Below, piece by piece: positions 1-11,800 of a stretch of 64,000 nt of DNA. The notes under the pieces were generated by a model that saw only the letters and a list, made by a program, of their open reading frames with translations, searched no databases and was not told where the DNA came from. This stretch comes from Sanghuangporus weigelae (lineage: Eukaryota > Basidiomycota > Agaricomycetes > Hymenochaetales > Hymenochaetaceae), in contig CP137318.1 in assembly GCA_033182465.1 (NCBI GenBank), positions 3,100,001 to 3,164,000 of the forward strand, in the 5' to 3' direction. The position numbers were made by a program, and so were the translations under genes. How positions within the stretch are numbered: the first letter of the stretch is position 1; each line of letters begins with the position of its first letter.

Positions 1-316
1 CGTGGCCTGCAAGAACGCTGGAGCAAGTATGTGCCGGTGCTGCAGCTCGCGCCGATTCTGCAATTTCTCTGACAAGTCCCAAGCTGCTCCCTTCATCAAT
101 AGTTCTCTTGGAGTCTGAGTCAAGTATGATAATGAAGGACGAGACGTCGAGTTTCAGCTGTTTCTGCGCTTGCGAACTGCAGAGAATCCGCACGGCGTTG
201 ATGGTTTTCGCGACAGCATCTATATCATCGAATGAAGTGTTTGCACTCGCTGTACTATCGAAGTTCTCAAGAGGGATGTAGCCAGATACAGTATCTATGA
301 TCTTTTGCGCGGGCAT
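1..316 (-). CDS. Unrecognised protein, N-terminal part, cut by the window edge
   Basis: The frame opens at the ATG complementary to 314-316 and stays open for about 105 codons to the left edge of the window. It starts MPAQKIIDTVSGYIPLENFD and continues with a mixed-charge, mostly soluble sequence containing an aliphatic stretch (SSFIIILDSD). I see no signal peptide, membrane segment or motif that names a family. It is divergent from the biotin synthase gene, with 311 bp between the two start codons. An intron could begin before the edge, so the last residues are not certain. Composition looks coding, unlike the shadow frames around it. Confidence 0.5.
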   Translation of the reverse strand, partial: MPAQKIIDTVSGYIPLENFDSTASANTSFDDIDAVAKTINAVRILCSSQAQKQLKLDVSSFIIILDSDSKRTIDEGSSLGLVREIAESARAAAPAHTCSSVLAGH

Positions 317-627
317 TTTTTTTGTTTCGATTTAGGGTGTTGTTGAATGAGAGTCTATGACGAAACGCGTTGATCTCATTGATAGGCCCGCCGCCAAGAT
401 GATCGGCAATCATTGATAGGTGTTATGTAATTCAACGATCGATCTCCTTCGAGGGGATTTAGGATTTCTTCCAAACCAAATCTTCACCTGATTCCGAGTC
501 GTCCACTCTTACTCCGGCGCATATACGAACCTCTGCAGGTGACGGTCGACAGAGGGTTTCATCAAACCGTCGCTCCCTAAGATATTACTCTCTCGAGCTC
601 ACTTGGACGGTATTTGGCGTCTTCCAT
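317..627. promoter_or_regulatory. Divergent intergenic region upstream of biotin synthase
   Basis: This 311 bp gap separates the start codons of the unknown minus-strand gene and biotin synthase, so it should hold both promoters and both 5' leaders. I see no clear TATA box and no conserved regulatory motif I can name. Confidence 0.35.
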
Positions 628-2290
628 ATGTTCAGAAGACTCGTTTTCGTATCTGCGCCGGCACTGCGGCGTTCGTTGGCTACCCACGTCTCTCCGCATC
701 CTGCTACAGCTGTTGACGCTGTATCCGCTGCAACTGCCTCGCCACCGCCGACGCGCCATGATTGGACGAAGCAGGAAATCCAGGAGATATACGATTCGCC
801 ACTGCTTGACCTAATTTTTCGCGCAGCTGGTGTGCATAGGCAGTTTCATGATCCGAAGAAGGTTCAGTTGTGCACGCTTATGAACATAAAGAGTGCGTGA
901 TTTCTCTATATATTATTTAACACGGATGCTAAGTTGTGAACCAATCAGCTGGGGGATGTACGGAAGATTGTGCGTACCGATCCATGTTATTCAACTAGTA
1001 GATCTTACACTCTTTCTCTGATAGGCAAATACTGTTCTCAATCTTCACGCTACAAAACGGAGACGAAGGCACAAAAACTAGTGGATTTGGAGCCTGTGCT
1101 CGAAGCTGCGCGACAGGCCAAGGCAAACGGTAGTACTCGGTTCTGCATGGGAGCCGCTTGGCGAGATCTTGCAGGTCGAAAACGCGGATTTGAGCGTATT
1201 TTGCAAATGGTACGTGAAGTGCGTGGGATGGGTATGGAGGTGTGTACAACGCTGGGGATGTTGTCTCCCGAGCAAGCGAGACAACTCAAAGAGGCGTGCG
1301 TCGTTTGAACATCCAATTGAAAGGCAATTTCTGATTGTATGTTAGTGGATTGACCGCATATAACCACAATTTGGATACTTCCCGAGAATATTATCCGTCG
1401 GTACGGATTATTGTCTTATTTCAAGTCGCCTTCGTTAGAACGTGTATCCAGGTTATCACGACTCGATCGTATGACGAGCGGCTCGAAACTATAGCAAATG
1501 TACGGGATGCTGGTATAAGTGTCTGCTCTGGTGGTATCCTAGGCCTGGGAGAATCGAAAGAAGACCGTGTCGGCCTAATCTGGGAAGTTTCGAAGTGAGT
1601 AGTGGCTATATGTTCTGTTGCCGACGTTATTAGTATTGATGATGCCTCAGCATGCCAGAACACCCGGAATCCTTCCCTGTCAATGCACTTGTTCCTATTC
1701 CGGGAACTCCGATGGAAAATAACGAGGTATGATCGAGTATTAGGTGGTCAGAGTCATCGATATTCTTAATTGCTTTCAGCCTGTTCCCGTTCATTCCCTC
1801 ATTCGAACAATCGCAACTGCAAGAATAGTGCTTCCCTCGACCATCATTCGATTAGCAGCTGGTCGGCAGACTTTATCGGAGGCGGAGCAAGCGATGTGCT
1901 TTATGTCGGGCGCAAACGCGGTCTTTACGGGCGAGAAGATGTTGACCACTCCATGTACGTCTAATTATCTTGGAGCTTCATGATCGAAGTCCGTGGTTCT
2001 TTCGATAGACGACTGACGATGACAATTTATTTCCGGATCTACAGGTTCGCCATGGGATGAGGTAAGCTCTCAGTTTCTTGTCATCAAATGCTTCGTGTGC
2101 CTTACTCCATTCTGTCGTCGTCTGGCAGGATAAGACAATGATGGCGCGATGGGGACTGGAAGGGATGCAGAGTTTCGAACAAGCGCGCGTGTCCAGCAAG
2201 GAAAGAAGGGAAGAGGCTGGATGTCATGATACAATCGATGTTTCTAGAGCCGGGGACGTCAAACGGGCTTTGACGTCAGAAGTAGCCTAA
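628..2290 (+). CDS. BIO2: Biotin synthase, mitochondrial (radical SAM)
   Basis: Converts dethiobiotin to biotin by inserting sulfur, the last step of biotin synthesis, in mitochondria. I resolve nine exons: 628-892, 949-969, 1025-1295, 1346-1400, 1452-1594, 1651-1726, 1780-1954, 2045-2061 and 2129-2290. The product has an Arg/Ser-rich presequence ([20 protein letters not shown]), then the radical SAM cluster motif GGCTEDCKYCSQSS, which is rebuilt only when the tiny 21-nt exon 2 is used. Further family hallmarks are [31 protein letters not shown] and [15 protein letters not shown]. Exon 8 is only 17 nt. Length and motif order match full-length biotin synthases, so the gene looks functional. 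The start is the first ATG before the presequence. Confidence 0.95.
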
Positions 2291-2848
2291 AAGCAGCAAT
2301 GATATATGGATAATGTAAAAAGAGTGTAAGGAATAGAAGAACTGACGAATCGGCTTATCCAGATGCTTTAGAACGGCGTCTAGACAGGCGCAAATCATTT
2401 CGAAGTGGCCTGTTTCCAAATAGAGATGTCCCGAATTTTCTCACAGAACACCTTTAATTCCACTCAACACCTACAAAAGCCCAACATGTCCAAGCTGTGC
2501 CTTCTTTCTTGGTATGCAACCCGCTCTGGAGCCTTCGTATATCTCTACTTCTCCTCTGGTACTTTGATAGCGATATTTGTCCTCCCTCGATTCTCTTCAG
2601 CTTTTCATGGGCGGAGATGAAAGGCGCTCTTCATACCAGCCTCCCGCTCACTTGCTGCTGCTTGATTCTGCACTCGATCCTGCCAAAGCTCCGCTATTTG
2701 CTCTTCTATTTGTTGGTTACATCGGGCGTTTATGAAATGGCGGCAATCTGGTGTGCACGAGGATCGTGTCTTATAAGCATACGCGCTGGACTCGCAGTCA
2801 AAAACGCTCTGGCTCATCTCAAACGGCCATCATCCTCATCCTCTTAAT
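2291..2848. other. Gap without a resolved gene
   Basis: This stretch lies between biotin synthase and the Ser-rich ORF at 2849. It holds a 70-codon minus-strand frame (2605-2817) with five cysteines and a charged helix-like part (IEEQIAELWQDRV), and plus-strand frames without family features. I cannot show that any is a gene. The 3' end of biotin synthase and a promoter for the next gene are the expected content. Confidence 0.3.
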
Positions 2849-3175
2849 TTGCCAGAAAGTGTCATGTACAACTACGCCACAAACCCAGCGTCATCTCCTA
2901 CGAACTCTGCGTCTTCGGGAACCTCTGATCTCTCCTCAGCATCTGCGTGGTGGGGTTCGGGCGACGTCTTTAGTAGCACGCCGAGTAGCTTTACCTCTGT
3001 GTCAAGTGGCTATTCTGGTTTCGGCGAGGGTCCGTCAAATGCATGTATGCCTGGAGGGCCCGGACAGACGCACTTGCGTTTCTCTGGTATGTCGCAAGAC
3101 GGAAAGGCAAGGATTATGCCTCAACCCTCTCACTCGCAAGCGCGGCCTCCGCATAATCCGTCCAAGTCAGACTAG
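2849..3175 (+). CDS. Ser/Pro-rich ORF, possible 5' exon of the Rex4-like gene
   Basis: A 108-codon ATG frame very rich in Ser, Pro, Gly and Thr (for example NPASSPTNSASSGTSDLSS), a composition typical of fungal disordered N-termini. It is in the same reading frame as the exonuclease-fold exon that begins near 3182. An intron skipping the TAG at 3173-3175 could therefore join them, but the phases of the best donor (GTATGT at 3087) and the nearby acceptors do not match. The link is unproven, and the ORF could instead be a small separate gene or noncoding. Confidence 0.35.
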   Translation: MPESVMYNYATNPASSPTNSASSGTSDLSSASAWWGSGDVFSSTPSSFTSVSSGYSGFGEGPSNACMPGGPGQTHLRFSGMSQDGKARIMPQPSHSQARPPHNPSKSD

Positions 3176-3181
3176 AATAGC

Positions 3182-4123
3182 TTTCCTTGCTTTTTACCAT
3201 CTGCTGAATACCTGGGTTTTTTTACGAACAGATATGTCTCAGTTTCTACTCAATATGTACTTGCTACTCCTCAACGGGTACCTATTCTAGCGTAAGTACC
3301 GGACATTGCTCTGACTTTTTTTAGGGTACTTATTTAACTGCTAACTGATTTTAATTCTAGGAGAGTATCTGTCGTTGACTACAGGGGAAATATACTATAC
3401 GATAGTTTCGTACGGCCGACGTAAGAATTTATGCTTGCATGTGCTCCGGAATAGAGATTTGGATTTTGACTTTTCACAGCCATCAGATCGAGGATTTGCG
3501 ATCATCCATAACTGGACTTCTTGCTGAACACTTGCTCTCCAACGAAGGTAGACTATCCCTCAAGATTTCTGTCTAAGCGACATGCTGATGGAACCATTCC
3601 CTGTCGGAAAGCAATGCACCCTTCGGCTGTTAAAGAACAGGTCTCTGCATTATTTCAGGGGAAGATCATCATCGGCCATTCGCTCTGGATGCACTTTTCA
3701 GTACGCGAACTGTATCCAGTTACTTGCGGGAACGCTAATAGCTGCTGTTGAAGCTTCTCGGATTAACGCATCCTGCGCTCGACACTCGTGATGTCGCGCT
3801 TTACCTGCCTTTTCATCGTTCAGTCAGCTCATCGATCGTTACGCCGCTCAAGTCACTAGTCTCGCATCTCATGCGAAGGAAGATCGGAAGGTCGTACGAG
3901 CATCCTGTATGTTCTTTTTCAGATATCGTTTGCTATTCTTAGCCCGGAATATTGACGGGGAAAATCCCTTTCGTTTCCGGTAATGTGGATATAAAAGCTA
4001 GAAGAGGCGCGCGCTGCTTTGGATTTGTTCCGATCATACGAGGATCCTTGGGAGAATGAGATCCGCGGGGGTACATGGCCTTCTGCACTCCCACCAACCG
4101 CTTTCAGTCAATTCTTCACGTAG
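3182..4123 (+). CDS. Rex4/ISG20-like exonuclease-fold protein, probably catalytically dead; 5' end unresolved
   Basis: Spliced exons give a protein that follows the Rex4/ISG20 DEDDh exonuclease fold: QYVLATPQRVPILA, then ARVSVVDYRGNILYDSFVRP, THQIEDLRSSITG, GKIIIGHSLW, GLTHPALDTRDVALY and LEEARAALDLF. Introns lie at about 3290-3360, 3421-3479, 3549-3599, 3700-3750 and 3907-3993. Rex4 enzymes carry DxE in motif I, an Asp after GHxLxx in motif II and HxxxxD in motif III. Here the aligned positions read T-P-Q, W-M-H and E, so the metal-binding acids appear to be missing while the fold is kept. Rex4 relatives trim RNA in the nucleus; this one is inferred to be a binding or scaffold protein. The N-terminus upstream of 3182 is not resolved. 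Confidence 0.7.
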
Positions 4124-4489
4124 TTGGGCTTCATCCAGCAGGTCGATATGTATTCATTCGTTTTCGTTTTTCCGCTTTCGTTCATAACAGATGCGAGTTA
4201 CTAACTGCTCCGATCAAGTGCGCTCAGAAAAGACACTAAATTTGTACTCCCTTCTTTTAGTCCTTCATGCTCATTTATATTCGATTTTCATGATAGACTC
4301 ACTTTCGCACTCGTGTATTATGCTTATTCCTTTTATATACGTTACGACACGGAACAAAAGAATGGTTGTAGGGTTAGCATAATTGCTGAATGAGGAAGTG
4401 TCGCGTGAACCCTAGGATCTGCAGGCCAAATTAAGCATTACAGTTTACCAGACCACTGTGTTGCTCGACTTCTATCTCACTTGCTTGCC
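4124..4489. other. Intergenic region, nothing recognised
   Basis: This 366 bp stretch separates the exonuclease-like gene from the next plus-strand gene. It is AT-rich and holds no ORF of note. The last 40 bases before the ATG at 4490 are pyrimidine-rich, as is usual near fungal transcription starts. Confidence 0.3.
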
Positions 4490-5653
4490 ATGGCCACAGA
4501 CCACGCCCCGCATCTCTTCAACTTGGGTCAGCCCTCGACGAGCTATATGAGTTATATGGATGGTGTCAATAACCGGCACAGGCTGCAGGTCAATGGCGCT
4601 CCCAGCGAACAGGTTACGTTGGTCAACGGCACGGGCGAATACAGCGAACCCCTCCTCGGGGAGTCCGACTCTGAAGATCCTGACTTGCCCGCTGGAGTGG
4701 CGGGAGGAAACTGGGGAAAGAAAGCCTTGAAGGGCTCGAGATGGGTACGGAGAGGGAAGGCGGTTGCTTGGGGCCCCAGTAAAGGTGAATGGGAGGTATG
4801 TGTGTCTCTTTGCGCCCAACGTGGTTTTTCGTCTTACGAAACGCGCAAATGCTTGCAGGCAGAAGAACGAGCACGGAAGCGCCTGAAAATGATGCTCGCG
4901 CCACCACGGCGCTCTCCCTCGCCTCCGACGCTTCCGCACCTGCGCGAGTCAAGTCCGCCGTTGGGTGCGCCTTACGTCCACCCATCGACGCATGGAAGCT
5001 ACGCAGCATTCGTGCTTGATCCTGCGGTGGCGCATAGCTACTGTACATCCATGCTTGCGGATCTTCAGCAAACAACGGACAACTTGATACAGGGCGAGGC
5101 GACGCTGACTCGTGCGCTGGGACGGCTATGGAAGGTACTGAGCGAAGACGAGCATGTGCGTCAAGATGATGATCCTGGGACGAAAACTGGAGTGGCTGGG
5201 TTGATGAACGGTGTCGTGGATGACGGCGCAGACGGAGAGAAGTACGACGATGCTGTGGACGACGGAGACGAGGAGATGAGCGAGCGCGAGCGGCGGGTTG
5301 CACGAGCCCCAGACCTCTCTCAACCGATGCACAGGTTATTCCTCACGCCATTTCCAAATGGAGGCACTCATATGATGGAGCCATCACATTTCGGCAGCCC
5401 GCAGATGCAGCTAGAGAATATGGAAAGAGCGTTCGCGACGCTCCGTGAGCTGCAGGATGACTCGCGCGAATACGTTGAGCGACTGGCGGAGGCTCGTGAG
5501 AATCTGGGAGACGCGCGACGACAGCGGGACATTATATGGATGAAGACGCGGGAACAGGCATTGGAGGAGCTGAAGGGTATTGACCAAGCCCCGGCAGACA
5601 CGGATGGGGAACCTGATGTCTTGAAAGATTTGGCCAAGTTCTTCAACTCGTAG
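4490..5653 (+). CDS. Unrecognised nuclear-looking protein with weak Rxt2 resemblance
   Basis: The ATG at 4490 sits in a good context (gccATGG). One 63-bp intron, 4796-4858, is clear from GTATGT and TTGCAG; removing it gives a product of about 365 residues. Visible parts are an acidic segment (GESDSEDPDLP), a basic patch (KKALKGSRWVRRGKAV), a short RARKRLKMM nuclear-signal-like run, a Pro/Ser linker, a helical region (SMLADLQQTTDNLIQGEATL), an acidic run and a C-terminal coiled coil (LRELQDDSREYVERLAEARE). The basic patch reminded me of the N-terminus of Rxt2, a subunit of the Rpd3L histone deacetylase complex, but the match is too weak to use as a name. Two long minus-strand frames here are shadows. 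Confidence 0.75.
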   Translation: MATDHAPHLFNLGQPSTSYMSYMDGVNNRHRLQVNGAPSEQVTLVNGTGEYSEPLLGESDSEDPDLPAGVAGGNWGKKALKGSRWVRRGKAVAWGPSKGEWEVCVSLCAQRGFSSYETRKCLQAEERARKRLKMMLAPPRRSPSPPTLPHLRESSPPLGAPYVHPSTHGSYAAFVLDPAVAHSYCTSMLADLQQTTDNLIQGEATLTRALGRLWKVLSEDEHVRQDDDPGTKTGVAGLMNGVVDDGADGEKYDDAVDDGDEEMSERERRVARAPDLSQPMHRLFLTPFPNGGTHMMEPSHFGSPQMQLENMERAFATLRELQDDSREYVERLAEARENLGDARRQRDIIWMKTREQALEELKGIDQAPADTDGEPDVLKDLAKFFNS

Positions 5654-5898
5654 CATAAGTTTTCTGTACACTCTACATATCTAAAATTCAATCTTTTTGT
5701 CGGGACTGTAATCATTGCACCGTATATATATGCGTGTGTGTAGTTGACGTATAAGAAGTAGTGGATATTATTCCATATCTTTTATTGGAAAACGCGCGTC
5801 GGCTTGTTGGCCTGCCTTCTGATCTAACTTTTGTAGCCGACACTTACACAGAAAGTGGCGCTCCTCCGGCTTCTTTCCATGCAACTACTACATACACG

Positions 5899-8800
5899 AT
5901 GAATGGTCACCGTCTTCCTGATCTCGAAAGACTCAGAATACATGATTATGTCCAGCCAGACATTAACAATGTCCAAATTCCAGAGGACATCGCGAACCCG
6001 CCCGAGGAGGATCCACCTATGGACCGACTCCGGACATACGTCAGGAGTCTCCCCTACTCCGTCGAGTCCTATGCGCATATGCAGCAGATCCTCGACCTCA
6101 TCCTCACTCGACTCGTGCAGTCCGTGAAGGCAAAGGATTTCGATCCAGGTTTCTTGCAGTGGGATAGCATGCTGACGTAGTGAGTAGTCATGCTCGCGTG
6201 CTCGTTCCTTCAAAATAAAATGCATTGCGGTTCTGATACTTGTGCTCTGTTTTCAGTTTGTCGATGCTCAAGTATCCGTTGCCGAAGGAGAAACGCATAG
6301 CGTTGGTGAAGCTATATTATGAGGTCGCTACCTTGCCGGGCATGCCTGCGAATATCATGGGCGTTGCAGGCGAAGCACTCAATTTCCTCACGCGATCGAA
6401 GACAAAGCTAACTATTGAGGACGTGCGCCTTCCCTGGAAGCCTATCTACAAGCTACTCTCGAAGGAGCTGTTTCTCAGTCGAAGGAAATTCGAGATCAAG
6501 TGCGTCTTATGTCGTGTGCGCCTTTTATTTTGCTAGACTGACTGTATATGCATGACTCCTGTAGCCAGTTGCCTGCGTACATGGGCTATATAACTGATTC
6601 CTGTCGAAGATTCTTCCATCCTGCTGCGATTGACGAGATGCTAGAGACGTTTTTGCCTTTTATGAATGGAATCAACCTGAGTGTGAGCCGCATAATTACC
6701 AAATAACTCTCAAAACTGATGTTTTCACTCTGTTCGCGCATTATATCGTTTGGACAGTCGGTGATGGCGACGGAATATTACCTGCTCACGTTCTTACCCC
6801 AATCGCATCCCCAATCATATTTACCTATGCTCTTCCGCATGTGGGAAGCGATCAATTCGTATAATTACGATGAGCGGATGCTCAACTTCCTAGCGCAACT
6901 TGCGGAGATGCACGTTGACCCGTCTGTGAGCGATCCTGCAAGGATTGAAACGCTACCAGATGATGCGCTCTCGGAAGACGAGGGAAGACCAAATTGGAAG
7001 AAGGATGATTTGACTCATAACGGGTCCTGGAATGGGATACTCAAAGATGTCGGGATATTCTCAGAGGAAGAATGGAGTGTGATCATGGTGAAGTGCCTGG
7101 CTTCAATGGGTTCGTTGCAGTTCCCTATGTCCTGGTTCTGTTCTTGAGTTTACTGTGTCAAACTTGCTTGCAGAAATCCCGTTGGCGGACACTGGATCGT
7201 TAACGACTGGCCCTTCGGTTGATAATCAGGCGAGCTTCGAGGTTGGTCGCCTGCGTAAACCGACTTGGCGTATATGTACGTCTCCTTCAATTCAACTTGG
7301 CGACTTACTCATATGCTTTCTGCTTTCAGTCTCTCTAGCTCGCATCATTGTATACTCAATGATGCCAGATGGGATTCCTGCTCCACCCTCTGGGATATCT
7401 ACGCCATTCTCACCAGGAATGGTGACGCCCGGGTTCATGACGCCCGATCCTGCGAACAATTTGGGTGACTATCTATCTGCGCCGCTCGGGAAAAAGCCGC
7501 GCTCGAAGATGCGGACGTACCTTGCAGGATCGAAAGCTCTGGACTCGGTTGCTCGGTTGATCTGGTCGACGGAGAGTTTCTTCCATCCGAATAATGCTGG
7601 AAGCTGGACTGCAGATGTATGTTCTGGGTCTCTGAGTGTCTTGATATCGAAAGGCTGATATTTCTGCGTCTAGCTCACTGCATTCATCAAGTATATTGTC
7701 TATGAATTCAACAAACGTATGTATACGTTGACTTGAGCGATGAATTGTACTCATATTCTTTCCAGGATGGTATGAGGAGCGGCAGCCTGAATGCAAGACA
7801 CCCATGGTCTGTCATTGTTTAAGTATATAAGCAGCCCTTGCTCATGTCTTCTCAATAGCACCGTCGGTTGACGCACGAAATGAAGCGCGAGCTCGTCAGG
7901 TGTTTGCGGACTGTTGCACTGCTCGCAATGTTCTCGCGCGATTCGACGACAGTGTCGAATGTCCAGAGCTGTCTCAAATCAATGACAATTATGGAGCCTG
8001 ATCTCATCCTGCATCCGATCCTCGAGCGAGCGATTCCCTCGCTCGAGGCTCTCGTCGAGACTCAACGGACGATGGCAGTTATCAAGGCTCTGGGCGCCGT
8101 AGCTCTGAGTCTTGTGTCTAGGGACATCTACAAGCCGGGAGCGAAGCATCTAGTACAAATCTTGGAATTATTAATACCGGGAATAGATTTGGTGAGTAAT
8201 TGCGGAACCTTGTTAAGGAGTTTTCTCATATGCTCATTGTATCTCCAGAATGACCCACAGAAGACCGTAAGTTTACGTAGAAAGCAAGTTGAGTTGCAGA
8301 TAGCTTAGAACGTCTCATTTACACAGCTATGTACAACTGCTTTTTTGGTTGAAGTTTCTCAGTATATCATGTTCGGCGACCTTACGAGAGTGGGGATGGG
8401 TTCTCAATCCGCGACGGATACAGAATCGCCGGCGGAGATGCGACGAATGGATTTCGAACCATCAACACCAGGAACGGAGAAACCGTCTATAGTCTTCGTG
8501 GACGGACAAGGTGGTATGGACCTTGATGACGGCGAGCCCCTGTACACGGATGCGGAAGAGGATACAATGATTAAGGAGAGCACTGCGAACTTCGCAGACT
8601 GGGTTTCAAATTTCATTCGGAGGGTGATTCTATTACTGGACAACCTCCCTGAGGAGGGAACGGATGGCACTCACCGGGGTGGAGAATCCGAGGGTAAGTT
8701 TTCATTCGTCTATTTCTCGGAAGGGAAGAAGCACGGATCCACTCAAACTTTGTGGTCTGAGCAGTACAAGTTATTGATGCCGTCGCGGGTGCCTGCAGCC

Positions 8801-11800
8801 AGATCTGCGTGCATCTGTCGGAGTCGCTGTTCGACCTCGTGCTGAACATGGTATACGACTACGCGAGCACGAATGTCCGCTCGAACGCCGTCCGGGCGGT
8901 TCATCAGCTCGTGGAGTGCATGGCAAATGCGAACCCAGAAAAGACGCTCGCGAAGTTCGTGCCCTTCTGCGCGCGGAGCATACGCGTCGAACTGGAGCAC
9001 GGGGCAAGTTCTCTCCGGACGACGTCAACGAGTAATCCTATCCCTTCGGACGCGACTCTGCACTGGAGTACGTACATGATCTGCTTCACTTCTGTAAAAT
9101 TGACCGGTACTGACGAAGAGCCTGCATTTAGATCTTGCGATTCTTCGAGGCGCGATGCACAAGTGAGTCACAGGGTTCTGACCGAGTGACTGATGATTTA
9201 ACATCAAACCGCCACCGCAGTGATGGTAGAGCGGTAAGCTGAAAATTCTCAGAGAAAGTATCACATCGATAAGCCGATTTTGAACAATGCAATGTAGGTC
9301 CTGAAGTACAAGAATGAGCTTCTCGATTTATTGTGTTTGCTGCGCGATAAGGCACTCTCCAAGCGAGGCTACTCTTGGAGCGGGAAACTTGTGTCGAGTA
9401 TTCTGCTTACGTTGACTCACACGTATCCACTAGAGAACAGGTTTGTGAACCCGGATGAATGGAACAGTGAAGGCGAGCGAAGTTCGTGTCTCATTTCAGT
9501 CAAGGTTCTCATCTGTCTTTCAGAGTTTCAAAGGAATCACTACCGATATTGGGGGAAGTTGTACAGCCCGGAGGAGGTTCAGGTGAGTGGTGGCGGGGAT
9601 ACGAGCACCAATTGCCAATAATGATGATATATTGATAAACCCGAAGATGTCTTGGCATGTTCCCAGCGCGGAAGAAATCGACTTTGCGTTGGGTTTATTT
9701 CATGAACTGGTTGAGCCCACTTTGGGGATGCTTGAGAAGCTTCTGGACACGCGTACGTGACTTGTCAAACTTGTCAAGTCTGGTGGTCGTGGTGGCTAAA
9801 CTGTGTTTAATCTTATTTGTAGCTCCGGAGTCCCGCGATAGTGTATGGAGAAATGATTTCTGTCGGTGAGCATTCGTGCTTCCAAGCCAGTGATGGCTCT
9901 TAGAGTTCAATTCTGTTCTAGATACATTACTGTCGTACGGAATGCATTCGCCGGTACTCCGACTTTGCTTCGCGAGAACTACACCGAACAGCAACTCAAA
10001 GAGGGTTGCGCTACATCCGACCTCTTGTGAGTCCCATCTTCATTTATTGCCATCTCTGGATGGTCAGAATTGAAGTTTCGTCGCCCCTCATCCAGCAATG
10101 AGATTCCTGAGATGATAGGCCATGTTGAGCCCCTCAAGGCATGCTTCGTATTTACAGATCCCTCGGATCCTCGTTACAAGTACATTGCAAACCTCCGCCG
10201 ACGGTTTGGAGAGTTCTTGCGTAGTGCTTCTGCTTCCCTGCGCCAGCAAGGTGAAGAGAACACTGTCGACGCGGTACACATTCTGGTCAGTGCGATTTGC
10301 CAAGTTTCTACAACCCGGTGTTTTGGTTGACGCGGAACTTTGTGTTGTGTTTAGATCCGGTCCATTCGCACTTACGCCCTAGAATACGGCGACAGTCGAG
10401 ACAGGTGAATGCAAGCCAGATCCTTCTTTTCCTTTTCCCTCGCGCAGAAACTGACGTAGTTCAGTTACTATTCACAGAGTGACCAGTACTCGCAGGAGAT
10501 TGGACTCTCGCGGCAGTACGCTAAACAGAAAGTATGGCCGAGAGCCGTGCTTGTAAGGCGAATAAGGTACGTACGGAACCGGTACTTTTTATTACAGTCG
10601 TCTAACGGCACGTTGGGTGAAGGCGTTATCATGCCGCAAGACTGCGATGGAATTCAGTTGAACGACTGCGAGGCAAGCTTGAAGATGATCTCATCGACGA
10701 ACTCGTCGAGTGGTCTATGTGGCATTATTCTACAGGTAAAGTATGCTGTCTTTTTTATTAGATTGATTTGTTAATTATTGATTTCCATTCGTATAGTTCG
10801 AGAGTATGTTCTTCCCTTGCGTCGGCAGGGTCCCTAATTGATAATTTTCTAGGTCGGCGCAGTCGCTGCTCAATTCTTTCTGCTCGGTACGTCCAAATAA
10901 ACGTTTCAACACTATCCCTTCGTCTTATCCCCGAACTTTTCTTCCAAGGCCTACGACGGTGTCAGGAGACGATGTCTACCAAAGTTCATAGCATCCATTG
11001 CACCTGGGGGAAGTGATAATCGCATGAAGGGTGCATTACACTCTCTTAACATGCAGGTCTTCAGTGAGCCTTGGTTCAGTCCTTTCGTTGGTGTATTTTA
11101 ACATGTCTCTGTCCTCGATAGCGAAGTATGCTCTTCAGGAGCCAACATTCAGGGTCGATCTCCTCAAGGCTGTCTTTGCTTGCCAGGCTTACACTGATGT
11201 TCGTGTCTTTCTCTAAGAAATAAATTCGGTTTGGCTGATCTACTCCTAGCCTTCCCTACAAGATTGTGCATCCACCCTAGTTGACAGCTGTGCGTATATA
11301 CTCGTTTGAGATATCTTGTCCGATGTCACTAAAGGATGGAACAGGTTTGTCGTGCATATACGAACCGAATTTCTTTCATTTTTTGGTGGACGGTTCAAGA
11401 ATGGAACACGCAGCAGAGAGACTCCAGAGGATCGTGGCTCCCAGATTCCACGACAAGAATCTAGTACGAAGATGCACAGAACAGAGGGTACTTCGTACGA
11501 ATGTCTTCAGTGATTCTGTGAAACTGGCTGTGAGTATCGGCAGACTCCTTGTTTGTATCATTTTCGACAAAGTTGACTGACGAATATTCTATACTTATTT
11601 CTGCCCTCCTCGCGTCCGAAGGCGGACACTGTTCTGGGAATTGCGAAATCTTCAAGCACACATTGGCGCTATGCAATCATTGCGCTCCGGATTTTACGTA
11701 CTCTGATTCGTCGGGATGAGCCACTCACTGGGGAACAGATGAAGTACTTCTTGGATATGGCGCACGACCCCCATCCTTCCCTGGTAAGTCATACATCGCG

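Noticed and set aside
4472-5303. Two long minus-strand frames (155 and 226 codons) opposite the 4490 gene
   Set aside because: They lie antisense to a coding exon with good start context and an intron, are Arg/Ser/His-rich as reverse shadows usually are, and show no family motif.
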